Source of the DNA: Methanobacteriota archaeon
GTDB taxonomy: Archaea > Thermoplasmatota > Thermoplasmata > Methanomassiliicoccales > Methanomassiliicoccaceae
Direction: 5' to 3'
NCBI GenBank assembly: GCA_012518185.1
Contig: JAAYTA010000047.1
Location: forward strand, 1 to 38,076
Length of the DNA: 38,076 bases
The notes beneath the pieces are model-generated. The model was not told the DNA's origin. It was given only the letters and a program-made list of their open reading frames with translations, and did not search any database. Position numbers and translations under genes: made by a program. Below are positions 23,549 through 32,666 of the stretch, piece by piece; the first letter of the stretch is position 1; every line of letters starts with the position of its first letter.

Positions 23549-24438
23549 GAATTCTTATATTTGGCGCAGGGGCAGTTGGCCGTGTTCTGGCAGCTATGCT
23601 ATCACCTCATAATGAACTCGATATAGCGGCAAGGGATCCCAAACTCTCCCTGATTGAAAGAGAGGGTATATTTGTTCATGGAGCAGCAGATCGTAAAATA
23701 TGGCCAGGAACGAAGCCACAGGGAATATATGATATTGTAATAATAGCGACAAAGGCTTTTGATATAATTAGAGCATCAGAGTCAGTAAATGAATTTATAG
23801 ATGAGAATTCTACAATAGTATCACCTCAAAATGGACTAAGTCACGTGGATATATTGACTGATTATTTTGGACATAAAGTCATATTAGCTCCCACTACTAT
23901 TGGTGCTACATCTACAGGTCCCAACTCAGCCAGACTAGTCTCATTAGGAATGACATTTATAGGTTCTTCATCTGGAGACATGGATAGAGAAAAAACAGTG
24001 GCAAAGCTCTTCGACCATGCAGAACTTCCAAACAATATATCTAATAATATTATCGGTGAAGTCTGGACTAAGGCTATAGTTAACGCTTGCATAAATCCTA
24101 TAGCTGCCCTTGCGGGAGTTCCTAATGGAACTCTATTAGAGCGTAATTCATTACTCACTATTGCTGAGAAGGCGTGTTATGAAGCTGCTGAAGCTGCTAT
24201 AGTCAATCACATCGAATTAACTCATATAGATGTATTCGAGTGGGTAAAAGAAGTTATGCGTTCCACTTCAGAAAATCGATGCAGCATGTTACAAGATCTC
24301 GAAAGTGGGCGCCGAACAGAAATAGATGAAATCAATGGCGTATTGATAAAAAAAGGAGAGTCAAACGGAATATCTATGGATGTCAACAGGGCATTATGGA
24401 CCATGATTCGAACGGCAGAAGGTCGTCGATTACCATAA
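23545..24438 (+). CDS. panE: Ketopantoate reductase family protein (PanE/ApbA-like)
   Basis: A 297-residue NAD(P)-dependent dehydrogenase. The Rossmann motif GAGAVG (7-12) opens the protein, TKAFD (about 73-77) and SPQNGL (about 97-102) are family motifs, and VWTKAIVNACINPIAAL (about 173-190) holds the catalytic lysine. PanE reduces 2-dehydropantoate to pantoate for CoA synthesis; paralogs with other substrates exist, so the assignment is to family level. It is coupled to the DNA-repair fusion by a four-base overlap, with no obvious common task. Confidence 0.85.
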   Translation: MRILIFGAGAVGRVLAAMLSPHNELDIAARDPKLSLIEREGIFVHGAADRKIWPGTKPQGIYDIVIIATKAFDIIRASESVNEFIDENSTIVSPQNGLSHVDILTDYFGHKVILAPTTIGATSTGPNSARLVSLGMTFIGSSSGDMDREKTVAKLFDHAELPNNISNNIIGEVWTKAIVNACINPIAALAGVPNGTLLERNSLLTIAEKACYEAAEAAIVNHIELTHIDVFEWVKEVMRSTSENRCSMLQDLESGRRTEIDEINGVLIKKGESNGISMDVNRALWTMIRTAEGRRLP

Positions 24439-24459
24439 TTAAGACCTATAGATGCCCGG

Positions 24460-24470
24460 AAGTCTGACTT
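24460..24470. promoter_or_regulatory. Palindrome upstream of the lysine operon
   Basis: AAGTC-T-GACTT is a perfect 11-base palindrome about 60 bases before the TATA box of the lysine operon. Lrp-type regulators bind short palindromes of similar size. It is a candidate site for the operon's own Lrp protein, not a proven one. Confidence 0.3.
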
Positions 24471-24527
24471 AAAATTATGTTTCTCAACTCCAAGATTATG
24501 TCAATCGCACTTTGCTTTTCATAAGGG

Positions 24528-24535
24528 TTAAATAA
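24528..24535 (+). promoter_or_regulatory. TATA box of the lysine operon
   Basis: TTAAATAA, preceded by AGGG, is the best TATA box before the operon. It predicts a transcript start near 24556, about 30 bases before the first gene. No other promoter of this quality is seen in the tight gene junctions that follow, except inside genes. Confidence 0.5.
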
Positions 24536-24585
24536 CTAAGCTATGTTATCTTCAAAAATTATACGAAAAGTCGTAACGGAACGAG

Positions 24586-25023
24586 ATGGAGCTGAGGTCC
24601 GTGATTGATTACTTGGACGAGAAGATAATCGAAGTATTGAAGAGGGATTCTAGGAGACCCTTCGTTGATATAGCGAACCAGTTGAAAGTATCAGAGGGCA
24701 CAATACGATCAAGGGTGCGTAAACTTGTTGATGAAGATATAATCCAATCATTCACTATCAAAACATCTAGCAAGAATGTCAAAGCAATAATCGAAGTAAA
24801 AATCGATGTCAATATTAATACATCAGATGTTGCTGCTAATATTGCTAAATTTGAGGGCGTATCTGAGGTATTTGAAGTAACTGGAGAGGAGGATGTAGTA
24901 GCTATCATAGATGTAACTTCATCTCCACAACTCAATGAAATAATTGAGCGAATTCGGCGATTTGATAACGTGGTATCGACTAGGACGCGGCTCATACTCA
25001 AAGAACATTTTGGAGGTACCTGA
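24586..25023 (+). CDS. Lrp/AsnC family regulator heading the lysine operon
   Basis: A 145-residue protein with an N-terminal helix-turn-helix (IIEVLKRDSRRPFVDIANQLKVS and following helix, residues about 12-50) and an RAM ligand-binding domain (about 65-140). Its stop is one base from the dapA ATG, so it belongs to the lysine operon. In Sulfolobus the Lrp-like LysM controls lysine genes and responds to lysine; this protein is placed to do the same for the diaminopimelate genes (inference). The ATG start has GGAA nearby as a weak ribosome site. Confidence 0.93.
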   Translation: MELRSVIDYLDEKIIEVLKRDSRRPFVDIANQLKVSEGTIRSRVRKLVDEDIIQSFTIKTSSKNVKAIIEVKIDVNINTSDVAANIAKFEGVSEVFEVTGEEDVVAIIDVTSSPQLNEIIERIRRFDNVVSTRTRLILKEHFGGT

Positions 25024-25024
25024 A

Positions 25025-25897
25025 ATGTTCTCTGGATTAGCAACTGCCTTGATAACTCCAATGCTGGCTGATAGTAGCATTGATGAAGAAGGCCTTCGAC
25101 AATTAGTAAGATTTCAGGAGGATAGAGGTGTCCAAGCGCTGATCCCCTGCGGATCAACGGGAGAGTCAGCCACGCTGAATCATGAGGAACACCTAGAAGT
25201 AATCAAGATAGTAATAGATGAAGCCAAGAGCGCTAAAATAATTGCCGGTACGGGCTCCAATTCCACCATCGAGGCGGTACATCTTAGTAAAGGGGCTCAG
25301 GATTTGGGAGCAGATGCTCTGCTATCTGTATCTCCATATTATAATCGTCCTACGTCCACAGGCATCATAAATCACTTTGAAGCCATATCTGACGCAGTAG
25401 ACATTCCTATCATAGTATACAATATCCCATCCCGTACAGGATCCAACATCGTCTCTTCAACCATGCTAGAACTTGCAAAGTTACCAAACATCGCTGGAGT
25501 CAAAGAAGCTTCGGGAGATATAGCACAGATCGCCCGCATTGTGGCTGGTGCTCCTAAAGATTTTGTTGTATTGTCGGGCGATGATGTAATGACTCTCCCT
25601 GCTATGGCACTAGGAGCAAAAGGCGTTATTTCTGTATCCTCTAATATAATTCCAGAGCTTATGCTTCGAATGGTCAATGCGATGCTCGAGGGGCGCTTGG
25701 AAGATGCTAGACAGATAAACAAAGAATTAATGCCACTGTTCTCAGCCTTATTCTTAGAAACAAATCCACAACCTGTCAAGACGGCTGCTAGGCTCATGGG
25801 CCTACCTGCTGGTCCATTACGAATGCCATTATGTGAAATGGATGCGAGGAATTTAGAATCCTTAAAAAAGATACTGGCTCAATATAAATTGATCTGA
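25025..25897 (+). CDS. dapA: 4-Hydroxy-tetrahydrodipicolinate synthase
   Basis: A 290-residue TIM-barrel enzyme that condenses pyruvate with aspartate semialdehyde. GSTGES (43-48), Tyr132 in VYNIPSRTG and the Schiff-base Lys160 in GVKEASGD are in place. ATG at 25025 is the true start: GGAGGT precedes it at a proper distance and the family begins with MFSGLATALITP. An in-frame ATG at 24944 lies inside the Lrp gene. DapB follows after 14 bases. Confidence 0.97.
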   Translation: MFSGLATALITPMLADSSIDEEGLRQLVRFQEDRGVQALIPCGSTGESATLNHEEHLEVIKIVIDEAKSAKIIAGTGSNSTIEAVHLSKGAQDLGADALLSVSPYYNRPTSTGIINHFEAISDAVDIPIIVYNIPSRTGSNIVSSTMLELAKLPNIAGVKEASGDIAQIARIVAGAPKDFVVLSGDDVMTLPAMALGAKGVISVSSNIIPELMLRMVNAMLEGRLEDARQINKELMPLFSALFLETNPQPVKTAARLMGLPAGPLRMPLCEMDARNLESLKKILAQYKLI

Positions 25898-25911
25898 ATA
25901 GGAGGGAATTC

Positions 25912-26691
25912 ATGATCAGAGTTGTTATTGGCGGAGCTACTGGTAAGTTGGGCAGTCTAGTCTGTACTCTTTTGCAAGAACAGGATGATATGCTCTTAGT
26001 AGGTGCTGTTGTATCTGACAATAGCATCAACATTGGAAAGAAGGTTGCTCCAGGAGTGCATGCAGTTGGAGCCTCCAATTTACCCGACGTATTGAAGGAA
26101 GCTGATGTTTACGTAGACCTAACTTCTCCGTCTGCTGCTGAGAAAAATATTCCTAAGATAGCAAGAAATGGATTAGCCTATATCATAGGAACAACTGGTA
26201 TATCTACATCTTCACTTGACTCATTCGGCTCCATGCTAATGGAGAATAAAGGATCTGCAGTACTGGCTTCAAATTTCTCTGTTGGAGTTAATGTATTTTT
26301 TAAGACATGTGAGCAACTCTCTCAGTCCTTACCAGGATATGATGTAGAGATCATCGAATTACATCATAATAAGAAGATGGATGCTCCATCTGGTACAGCT
26401 CGAGAAGCTGCGGAAACTATCTCCAGAATCACTAACGCTGATGGCTTAATGTGCGGAAGAGAAGGAGAAATAGGGGCAAGAGGAAAGGAGATTGGGATAC
26501 ATTCTGCTCGCTTGGGAGATGTGGTGGGTGAGCATACAGTAATATTTGCTGGTCATAAGGAACGTATCGAACTAACTCATCGTGCCCATTCTAGAGAAGC
26601 ATTTGCCGAAGGATGTATTGTTGCTATCCGTTGGGTAGCAGGCCGCAATGATGGTAAAATTCACACTATGAGGGAGGTATTAGGGATATGA
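25912..26691 (+). CDS. dapB: 4-Hydroxy-tetrahydrodipicolinate reductase
   Basis: A 259-residue enzyme with a Rossmann motif GATGKLG (8-14) and the substrate loop ELHHNKKMDAPSGTA (149-163), where His and Lys act in catalysis. It reduces the DapA product with NAD(P)H. AGGAGGG precedes the ATG. Its stop overlaps the aspartokinase start by four bases. Confidence 0.97.
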   Translation: MIRVVIGGATGKLGSLVCTLLQEQDDMLLVGAVVSDNSINIGKKVAPGVHAVGASNLPDVLKEADVYVDLTSPSAAEKNIPKIARNGLAYIIGTTGISTSSLDSFGSMLMENKGSAVLASNFSVGVNVFFKTCEQLSQSLPGYDVEIIELHHNKKMDAPSGTAREAAETISRITNADGLMCGREGEIGARGKEIGIHSARLGDVVGEHTVIFAGHKERIELTHRAHSREAFAEGCIVAIRWVAGRNDGKIHTMREVLGI

Positions 26692-28043
26692 TCAAGGTTA
26701 TGAAATTTGGGGGATCATCTATGGGGAACATTGATGCCCTGAAGAGAACCTCATCTATAATTGCCAATGATCCTGCAAAGAAGGTGATAGTGGTATCGGC
26801 AATGTCTGGAGTCACCAACTACCTTATAAAATGCATATCGGAACGACCTGATCCATCGTCCATGATCGATCACCTTAAGCACAAATATCATACTGCCGTT
26901 CAGGATCTATTATCAGGAGATCATTTTAAAGTCTGTATGCAAGAGATTGATACTAGCTTATCTGCACTTAGTGAGCAATTAAAAATTCGCTGGGAAGCAG
27001 ATTCTGACCCAGTTTTGGAAGATAGAATATTTTGCTGGGGGGAAAGACTCAGTGCTATCCTTCTATCTAACATACTTGCGGGAAGAGGCATTTCATCGGT
27101 TGCTATGTCATCGGAGGAGGCAGGTATAATAGCTGAAGGTACTCCAACCAATGGCTCGGCTGATTTAGAATTAACTCATGCCAATCTCTCTAGAACTGTG
27201 ATACCGTTGTTGGATAAAGGAATCACTCCAGTCATTACAGGATATTATGGCGTCAATAATAATGGAAATCCAGTTACGTTTGGTAGAGGTGGCTCAGATT
27301 ATTCTGGCTCAGTGATTGCTAACTGCATAGATGCAGATTGTTATGAGGTATGGACTGATGTTGATGGTTTCATGACCTCTGATCCTCGAATCGTACCAGA
27401 AGCGAGAACGGTCGATGAAATGGATTATGGAGAAGCTGCCGAACTGGCTTATTTTGGAGCTAAGGTATTACATCCTCGGACAGTAGAACCAGTGCGCCAA
27501 AAGTCAATTCCTCTCATAGTAAAGAATACATTCAATCCAGATGGGCATGGAACATTAGTTAGGAATCAAAAATGCAATTCAACCGAAATTGTCCGGAGCG
27601 TGGCTTCTAAGGGAGACCTATCCATTATCAAAATATATTCTTCCGAAATTGTGTACAATCCTGGCCTAATATCGCGACTCATTGCGTCAGTAAGCGAGGC
27701 CGCAGTCAATACTTATGCTATATCTACCTCTCTGAGCACACTAGCGGTTGTACTTCCAACGCCCGCCATTCCCTGCGTTTTGAGTAAGCTCAATGCACTG
27801 CACGAGAATCAGATTGAAAAGATGACTGTCAAGAATAATGTATCTCTGATATGCTGCGTTGGAGATAACATGATAAATACATTCGGCGTTGCTGCAAAAG
27901 TATTCTCCACAGTCTCGGCCACGGGAGCTAATGTAGAGATGATCTCGGAAGGAGCATCAGATGTAGCGCTCAACTTTATGGTTCCCAGTGAGATGGCTGA
28001 AGATGTTATAAGGAGCATTCATAGAAAATTCATAGGTGGTTGA
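26688..28043 (+). CDS. lysC: Aspartate kinase
   Basis: A 451-residue enzyme, first step from aspartate to lysine, threonine and methionine. The kinase domain starts with KFGGSS (about 6-11) and contains TFGRGGSDYSGSVIAN (about 201-216) and EVWTDVDGFMTSDPR. The last 150 residues hold two ACT domains, the usual place for feedback inhibition. Being within the lysine operon, lysine is the likely inhibitor (inference). Stop and the next start codon abut. Confidence 0.96.
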   Translation: MIKVMKFGGSSMGNIDALKRTSSIIANDPAKKVIVVSAMSGVTNYLIKCISERPDPSSMIDHLKHKYHTAVQDLLSGDHFKVCMQEIDTSLSALSEQLKIRWEADSDPVLEDRIFCWGERLSAILLSNILAGRGISSVAMSSEEAGIIAEGTPTNGSADLELTHANLSRTVIPLLDKGITPVITGYYGVNNNGNPVTFGRGGSDYSGSVIANCIDADCYEVWTDVDGFMTSDPRIVPEARTVDEMDYGEAAELAYFGAKVLHPRTVEPVRQKSIPLIVKNTFNPDGHGTLVRNQKCNSTEIVRSVASKGDLSIIKIYSSEIVYNPGLISRLIASVSEAAVNTYAISTSLSTLAVVLPTPAIPCVLSKLNALHENQIEKMTVKNNVSLICCVGDNMINTFGVAAKVFSTVSATGANVEMISEGASDVALNFMVPSEMAEDVIRSIHRKFIGG

Positions 28044-29303
28044 ATGAGGGATTTCGAATGTATTGATAATCACATGATCATAGGAGGCATAAGAGCAGCA
28101 GACTTAGCAGAAGAATATGGTACTCCTATATTTGTAACAGACGAAGAAGCTGTAAGAGAAAATTATAGGGCCATATATCAGGCATTTTCACGTCGGATGC
28201 CCACCCGTATTAATTATGCATGCAAGGCTAATAGTAATTTAGCTATATTGCGCATCCTTGAACAAGAGGGAAGCTGTATAGATGCAGTATCTATAGGCGA
28301 AGTAGAGGCATGCTTACGTGCAGGCTTCTCACCAGATCGGATACTCTATACTGGTGTCAATGTCTCTAACCATGAATTGGCAGCACTGGTGAATCGAAAC
28401 GTAATGATCAATATAGATTCCATGTCGGAATTAGAAAGATTGGCTGAAATAACTTCAAATGCCAACATATCGTTCCGCATGAATCCCGAAGTTGGAGCGG
28501 GCTACCATGAGAAAGTGGTGACAGGCGCTCGTTCAACTAAATTTGGAATTCCTAAAAATAAAATTATCGATGCCTATGCTAGGGCCATCGAACTCGACTT
28601 CTGCCCAGTAGGATTACATGCTCACATTGGTGCCGGAGTCCAAGATGTTAAGCCCTTTGCAAATGTGACTGATGTCTTAGTATCTGTAGCACAAGAGCTT
28701 GAGACAAAGCTTGGGATACAATTGGATTTCATAGACATTGGCGGAGGCATAGGAATTCCTTATTATCCAGATGAAGAGCCTATGGATCTTGAACTGCTAG
28801 CTGATGAAGTCACATCTAGGATTAGTAATGGGACTTCGGCAAAAAACGTAGTCCTAGAGCCTGGCAGGTACATCATAGGAGATACTACTGTATTACTCAC
28901 AACCGTGGTTGATCTGAAAGAGACACCAGATAAATGGTTCGCTGGAGTTGATGCTGGATTCAATACGCTAGTCCGCCCTGCTTTTTATGGCTCCTATCAT
29001 CATGCGACAGTAGCTAATAAATTCGAATTACCAGGAGAATTAACTTATGATATTGTAGGGCCGATATGCGAAACAGGAGATCATCTAGCTAAAGATCGTC
29101 TACTGCCTCGGCTTGAAGAAGGAGACGTTATAGCCGTATATGATGCGGGAGCATACGGCTTCAGCATGAGTTCCCAATATAATATGAGGCCAAAATGTCG
29201 CGAAGTACTTGTACGAAAGGGGAGTTCGAATCTTATACGAGAGAGGGAGAGTATTGACGACTTGCTGCGTCAAGATCGAATACCGTCCAGGTTGATGATA
29301 TGA
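28044..29303 (+). CDS. lysA: Diaminopimelate decarboxylase
   Basis: A 419-residue PLP enzyme that decarboxylates meso-diaminopimelate to lysine. The PLP lysine is Lys61 in YACKANSN; GLHAHIGAGVQD, the glycine-rich DIGGGIGIPYY and the later PICETGDHLA with the active-site cysteine are family motifs. It overlaps dapF by four bases. Confidence 0.97.
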   Translation: MRDFECIDNHMIIGGIRAADLAEEYGTPIFVTDEEAVRENYRAIYQAFSRRMPTRINYACKANSNLAILRILEQEGSCIDAVSIGEVEACLRAGFSPDRILYTGVNVSNHELAALVNRNVMINIDSMSELERLAEITSNANISFRMNPEVGAGYHEKVVTGARSTKFGIPKNKIIDAYARAIELDFCPVGLHAHIGAGVQDVKPFANVTDVLVSVAQELETKLGIQLDFIDIGGGIGIPYYPDEEPMDLELLADEVTSRISNGTSAKNVVLEPGRYIIGDTTVLLTTVVDLKETPDKWFAGVDAGFNTLVRPAFYGSYHHATVANKFELPGELTYDIVGPICETGDHLAKDRLLPRLEEGDVIAVYDAGAYGFSMSSQYNMRPKCREVLVRKGSSNLIRERESIDDLLRQDRIPSRLMI

Positions 29304-30130
29304 ACTTCTGGAAATATCATGGCTTGGGCAATGATTTCGTGATTATCGAAAACTTAGATCTCAACATCCCAGATAATCCCGACTTCGTTAGGAGAGTTTG
29401 CGATCGCCGCACTGGAGTTGGAGCGGATGGTATCCTATACATAAATCCAGACGATGATGCCAATGCATTCATGAGAGTATTAAATTCTGATGGAAGCGAG
29501 GCAGAGATGTGTGGGAACGGTATTCGATGCGTAGCCAAACATCTATATGACTTCTCGCTGGCTCCTTCAAAGAAAATGCGAATCAACACATTAGATGGGA
29601 TGAAAGACATAGTAATCCAAGAAGAGCAAGGAGTGGCTATAGGTGCTACAGTAGATATGGGAACACCTAGGCTAGAGCGTTCTGATATACCTATGATAGG
29701 ATCGGGACGTTTCATAGATAATACTCTAGAGGTGAATGGTCGTACTATAACTGGAACAGCTGTATCAATGGGTAACCCTCATCTAGTAATATTCGATTCA
29801 CTATCTGACGAGGAGATCTTGAATCTAGGACCTATGCTAGAATGTCATCCCCTATTTACTAAGCGTACTAATGTCGAATTCGTCCGTATCGAAAAGGATG
29901 TACTAACTGTCCTTGTTTATGAGAGAGGTGCTGGCTGGACTCAGGCTTGCGGTACTGGAGCCTGTGCTACAGCAGTGGCTGCTGGTGTCAGAGGATCCAC
30001 TTCTCTAGGGGAAGATATTAGAGTGAGACTTCCTGGAGGGGAGCTCATGATAAATGTAGCAGAAGACTTATCATCGGTTAAAATGACTGGGCCGGCAGTA
30101 AGAGTCTTCTGTGGCGAATTGGAGGAATAA
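29300..30130 (+). CDS. dapF: Diaminopimelate epimerase
   Basis: A 276-residue enzyme that turns LL- into meso-diaminopimelate. The two catalytic cysteines are visible: Cys71 in EMCGNGIRC and Cys217 in ACGTGACAT. Length is normal. It starts in the lysA stop and lies five bases before dapL. Confidence 0.97.
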   Translation: MNFWKYHGLGNDFVIIENLDLNIPDNPDFVRRVCDRRTGVGADGILYINPDDDANAFMRVLNSDGSEAEMCGNGIRCVAKHLYDFSLAPSKKMRINTLDGMKDIVIQEEQGVAIGATVDMGTPRLERSDIPMIGSGRFIDNTLEVNGRTITGTAVSMGNPHLVIFDSLSDEEILNLGPMLECHPLFTKRTNVEFVRIEKDVLTVLVYERGAGWTQACGTGACATAVAAGVRGSTSLGEDIRVRLPGGELMINVAEDLSSVKMTGPAVRVFCGELEE

Positions 30131-30135
30131 TATTT

Positions 30136-31290
30136 ATGGCATATGATTTTGCTGATAGGCTCAAAAACCTTCCTCCCTATCTCTTCGCCGAGATAGAGGA
30201 GAAAGTGGCTAGAAAGATAGAAAAAGGAATCGATATAATCGACTTTGGGATAGGTGATCCTGATCTTCCCACTCCTCGTCCGCTAGTGGAAGAGATTCAG
30301 AAACAATTGGAAGATCCAGTAAATCATCGTTATCCATCAGCTCAAGGAGAGTCGGATACCCGACTAGCCATAGCTGAATGGTATCAAAAGCGGTTCAATG
30401 TAGATCTGGATCCTGATCGAGAGATCGCCATCTTACTTGGCTCAAAGGAAGGATTGGCCAATGTGGCTCGCGCATTCGTTAATCCTGGAGAAAAAGTATT
30501 GTGTCCTGATCCAGCATATCCCGTATATTCTCAGGGAGCAGCTACATTATGTGATGCTATATCTGTAAAATTTCCACTTTATGAGGAAGACAATTTCTTC
30601 CCGAACTTTAACAATGACATCCCTCAGGATGCTAAAATGATGTACTTGAACTATCCTAATAATCCGACCGGTGCAGTAGCCTCCAGGGAAGATCTTCAAA
30701 AGGCAGTTCAATGGTGTGAAGATACCAATACTATCCTTTGTTACGACAATGCTTATTCTGAGATGACATTCGATGATTATATAGCTCCATCTGCATTGGA
30801 ATTTGGCAGGCGTTCTATTGAATTTGGCTCTCTATCGAAGACATTCAATATGACTGGATATCGTATAGGATATGCAGTGGGCGATCCTATACTTATTGCT
30901 GGCCTTAAGAAAGTAAAGTCTCAGATAGATTCTGGAACGCCAAAATTCATCCAGAAAGCAGTTGATGTAGCATTAGGATCTTATGATGGAAGATCACGGC
31001 CCAAGATAGTTCAAGACAGTGTGGACGTATATCGTAGACGGCGCGATCTTATAGTAAGAGGATTACGCGAATTGGGTTTTGACATCAAGTTGCCAAAAGG
31101 GACTTTCTACTTATTCTTCAATGTAGGTGGAAGTTCTATAGATTTTGCCAACAAGATGCTTGATGCAGGTATCGTAGTGACGCCAGGAATAGGCTTTGGC
31201 AATAGTGGGGAAGGCTTCGTGAGGCTGGCCTTAACTCAATCGGAAGATAGAATAACAGAAGCCTTAGAGCGAATGGAAAAAATACTTTAA
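30136..31290 (+). CDS. dapL: LL-diaminopimelate aminotransferase
   Basis: A 384-residue class I/II PLP aminotransferase. The PLP lysine is Lys235 in GSLSKTFNMTGYRIGY, with NYPNNPTGA (172-180) and DNAY (204-207). Many aminotransferases look alike; the operon decides the call: no dapC, dapD or dapE is present, and DapL converts tetrahydrodipicolinate directly to LL-diaminopimelate with glutamate, filling that gap. The FGIGDPDLPTP start is as in archaeal DapL. Its stop overlaps the stop of pgk on the other strand by four bases. Confidence 0.92.
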   Translation: MAYDFADRLKNLPPYLFAEIEEKVARKIEKGIDIIDFGIGDPDLPTPRPLVEEIQKQLEDPVNHRYPSAQGESDTRLAIAEWYQKRFNVDLDPDREIAILLGSKEGLANVARAFVNPGEKVLCPDPAYPVYSQGAATLCDAISVKFPLYEEDNFFPNFNNDIPQDAKMMYLNYPNNPTGAVASREDLQKAVQWCEDTNTILCYDNAYSEMTFDDYIAPSALEFGRRSIEFGSLSKTFNMTGYRIGYAVGDPILIAGLKKVKSQIDSGTPKFIQKAVDVALGSYDGRSRPKIVQDSVDVYRRRRDLIVRGLRELGFDIKLPKGTFYLFFNVGGSSIDFANKMLDAGIVVTPGIGFGNSGEGFVRLALTQSEDRITEALERMEKIL

Positions 31291-32504
31291 ATCTTGCGAC
31301 AAGTTTTGAGGGCCTCCACTGCTGGGAGGGGTTTTCCGAGCATGAATGTCTCAAGTGCCCCTCCAGCAGTACTTACATATGAAAATTTAGATGTGAGTCC
31401 GAGGCGCTCAGCTGCTCCTACAGTATGACCTCCTCCTATGAGAGTGAAGGCATCTGTATCCACCATAGCTGTCAGAAGCTTTTCAGTACCCATACAAAAT
31501 TCTTCCCGCTCTATCATTCCTGCAGGTCCTGACATGAATATGGTACGAGCGTCGTTCATGACTCTGATGAATTCTTTAACTGATTCGTTGCCGATATCTA
31601 ATATGGGGCCACATGGTAATTCTTCAACGAATACATCGCGCCTTTCATAATTAAGATCTATACCTACGTCGATGGGCAGCAGAATTCGTTCACTTCTATC
31701 TTTAAGTAACCTTCTTGCGTGTTCTATTGCTTCAGGCGTAAGCTCGTCTTTCAACAGACGGATGTTTTCATCGCCTAAGTCGCATCCACTCGCATGTAGA
31801 AACGCATTGGCACATAATCCAACACAGATAACATGATCTGCTATTCCTCGCTCCAACGCTCTCTCGATTAAGCGTAACGAGTCTCCGAATTTAGCTCCTC
31901 CCAATATGAATACTGTAGGATGCTGAGGATCCTCGAACACCGATGTCAATGCAGTAAGCTCTTTTTCCATGAGTCTGCCAACCGCTGACGGAAGCACTTG
32001 TGGGAATCCTACAAGAGAGCACTGTGATCGATGAGCTGTGGCAAAAGCATCATTAACATAAAAATCAGCAAGTGGAGCTAACTTAGTAACTAGCTCACAA
32101 TTAGCATGCTCATGCATACTCTTACTATCGAGCTCATATGGCAATTCCCTAACATTCATCAGCATAATTGCATGGCCTGGCGAGAGAGATTTTACAGCTT
32201 CAACTGCGTCATCACCTACCAGATCGCTCACGTATCTTACTTCTTGCCCTAGATAATGCGTCAATACAGAAGCATGTTTATCTAGACTTGCAAAATCCCA
32301 ATCTCCAGGACGTCCTTGGTGAGCTAATATTATAACTTTACCTCCTTGTCCAATGAGCTCCTGTATAGTAGGTATGATCTGCCTAATGCGATTATCATCT
32401 TCGAGCTCGAGCGTATCTCTACTTAGGGGACAATTTATATCCACGCGTAGAATAATCGTCTTGTCATTAAAATCAAAATCATCCAGCGTGTTAAATTCCT
32501 TCAT
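31287..32504 (-). CDS. pgk: Phosphoglycerate kinase
   Basis: A 405-residue glycolytic/gluconeogenic enzyme that moves phosphate between 1,3-bisphosphoglycerate and ADP. Seen are the RVDINCPL N-terminal motif, HQGRPGD, YVNDAFATAHR, the ILGGAKFGDSLRLI segment and the C-terminal nucleotide motif GGGHTVGA. It ends four bases into the end of dapL from the other side and has its own promoter region upstream, shared with the divergent antiporter gene. The GAPDH gene that acts before it lies about 4 kb away. Confidence 0.97.
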   Translation of the reverse strand: MKEFNTLDDFDFNDKTIILRVDINCPLSRDTLELEDDNRIRQIIPTIQELIGQGGKVIILAHQGRPGDWDFASLDKHASVLTHYLGQEVRYVSDLVGDDAVEAVKSLSPGHAIMLMNVRELPYELDSKSMHEHANCELVTKLAPLADFYVNDAFATAHRSQCSLVGFPQVLPSAVGRLMEKELTALTSVFEDPQHPTVFILGGAKFGDSLRLIERALERGIADHVICVGLCANAFLHASGCDLGDENIRLLKDELTPEAIEHARRLLKDRSERILLPIDVGIDLNYERRDVFVEELPCGPILDIGNESVKEFIRVMNDARTIFMSGPAGMIEREEFCMGTEKLLTAMVDTDAFTLIGGGHTVGAAERLGLTSKFSYVSTAGGALETFMLGKPLPAVEALKTCRKI

Positions 32505-32638
32505 TCGATCCTCGGCTCCAGTTAAGGTTACACACCACGATATGGCAAGTAATGATTAATCTTTCCGATGATCAAACATAAGTGGATAAAAGTCTCAATG
32601 CTTTCTTGACCTGATAATCCATCATTTTGCACAAAATG

Positions 32639-32646
32639 TTTAATAC
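32639..32646 (+). promoter_or_regulatory. TATA box of the antiporter gene, leaderless transcript
   Basis: TTTAATAC is centred 24-25 bases before the ATG at 32667, so the transcript should begin at the start codon. No ribosome-binding sequence precedes the ATG. Confidence 0.55.
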
Positions 32647-32666
32647 TCAATTACATACACTGCCCG

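Noticed and set aside
24609-25157. 182-codon minus-strand frame opposite the Lrp and dapA genes
   Set aside because: It mirrors the codon pattern of the plus-strand Lrp gene, has low complexity (isoleucine, threonine, serine) and no promoter or ribosome site.
31287-31290. Overlapping stop codons of dapL and pgk
   Set aside because: A four-base overlap of convergent genes is common in compact genomes and needs no special explanation.
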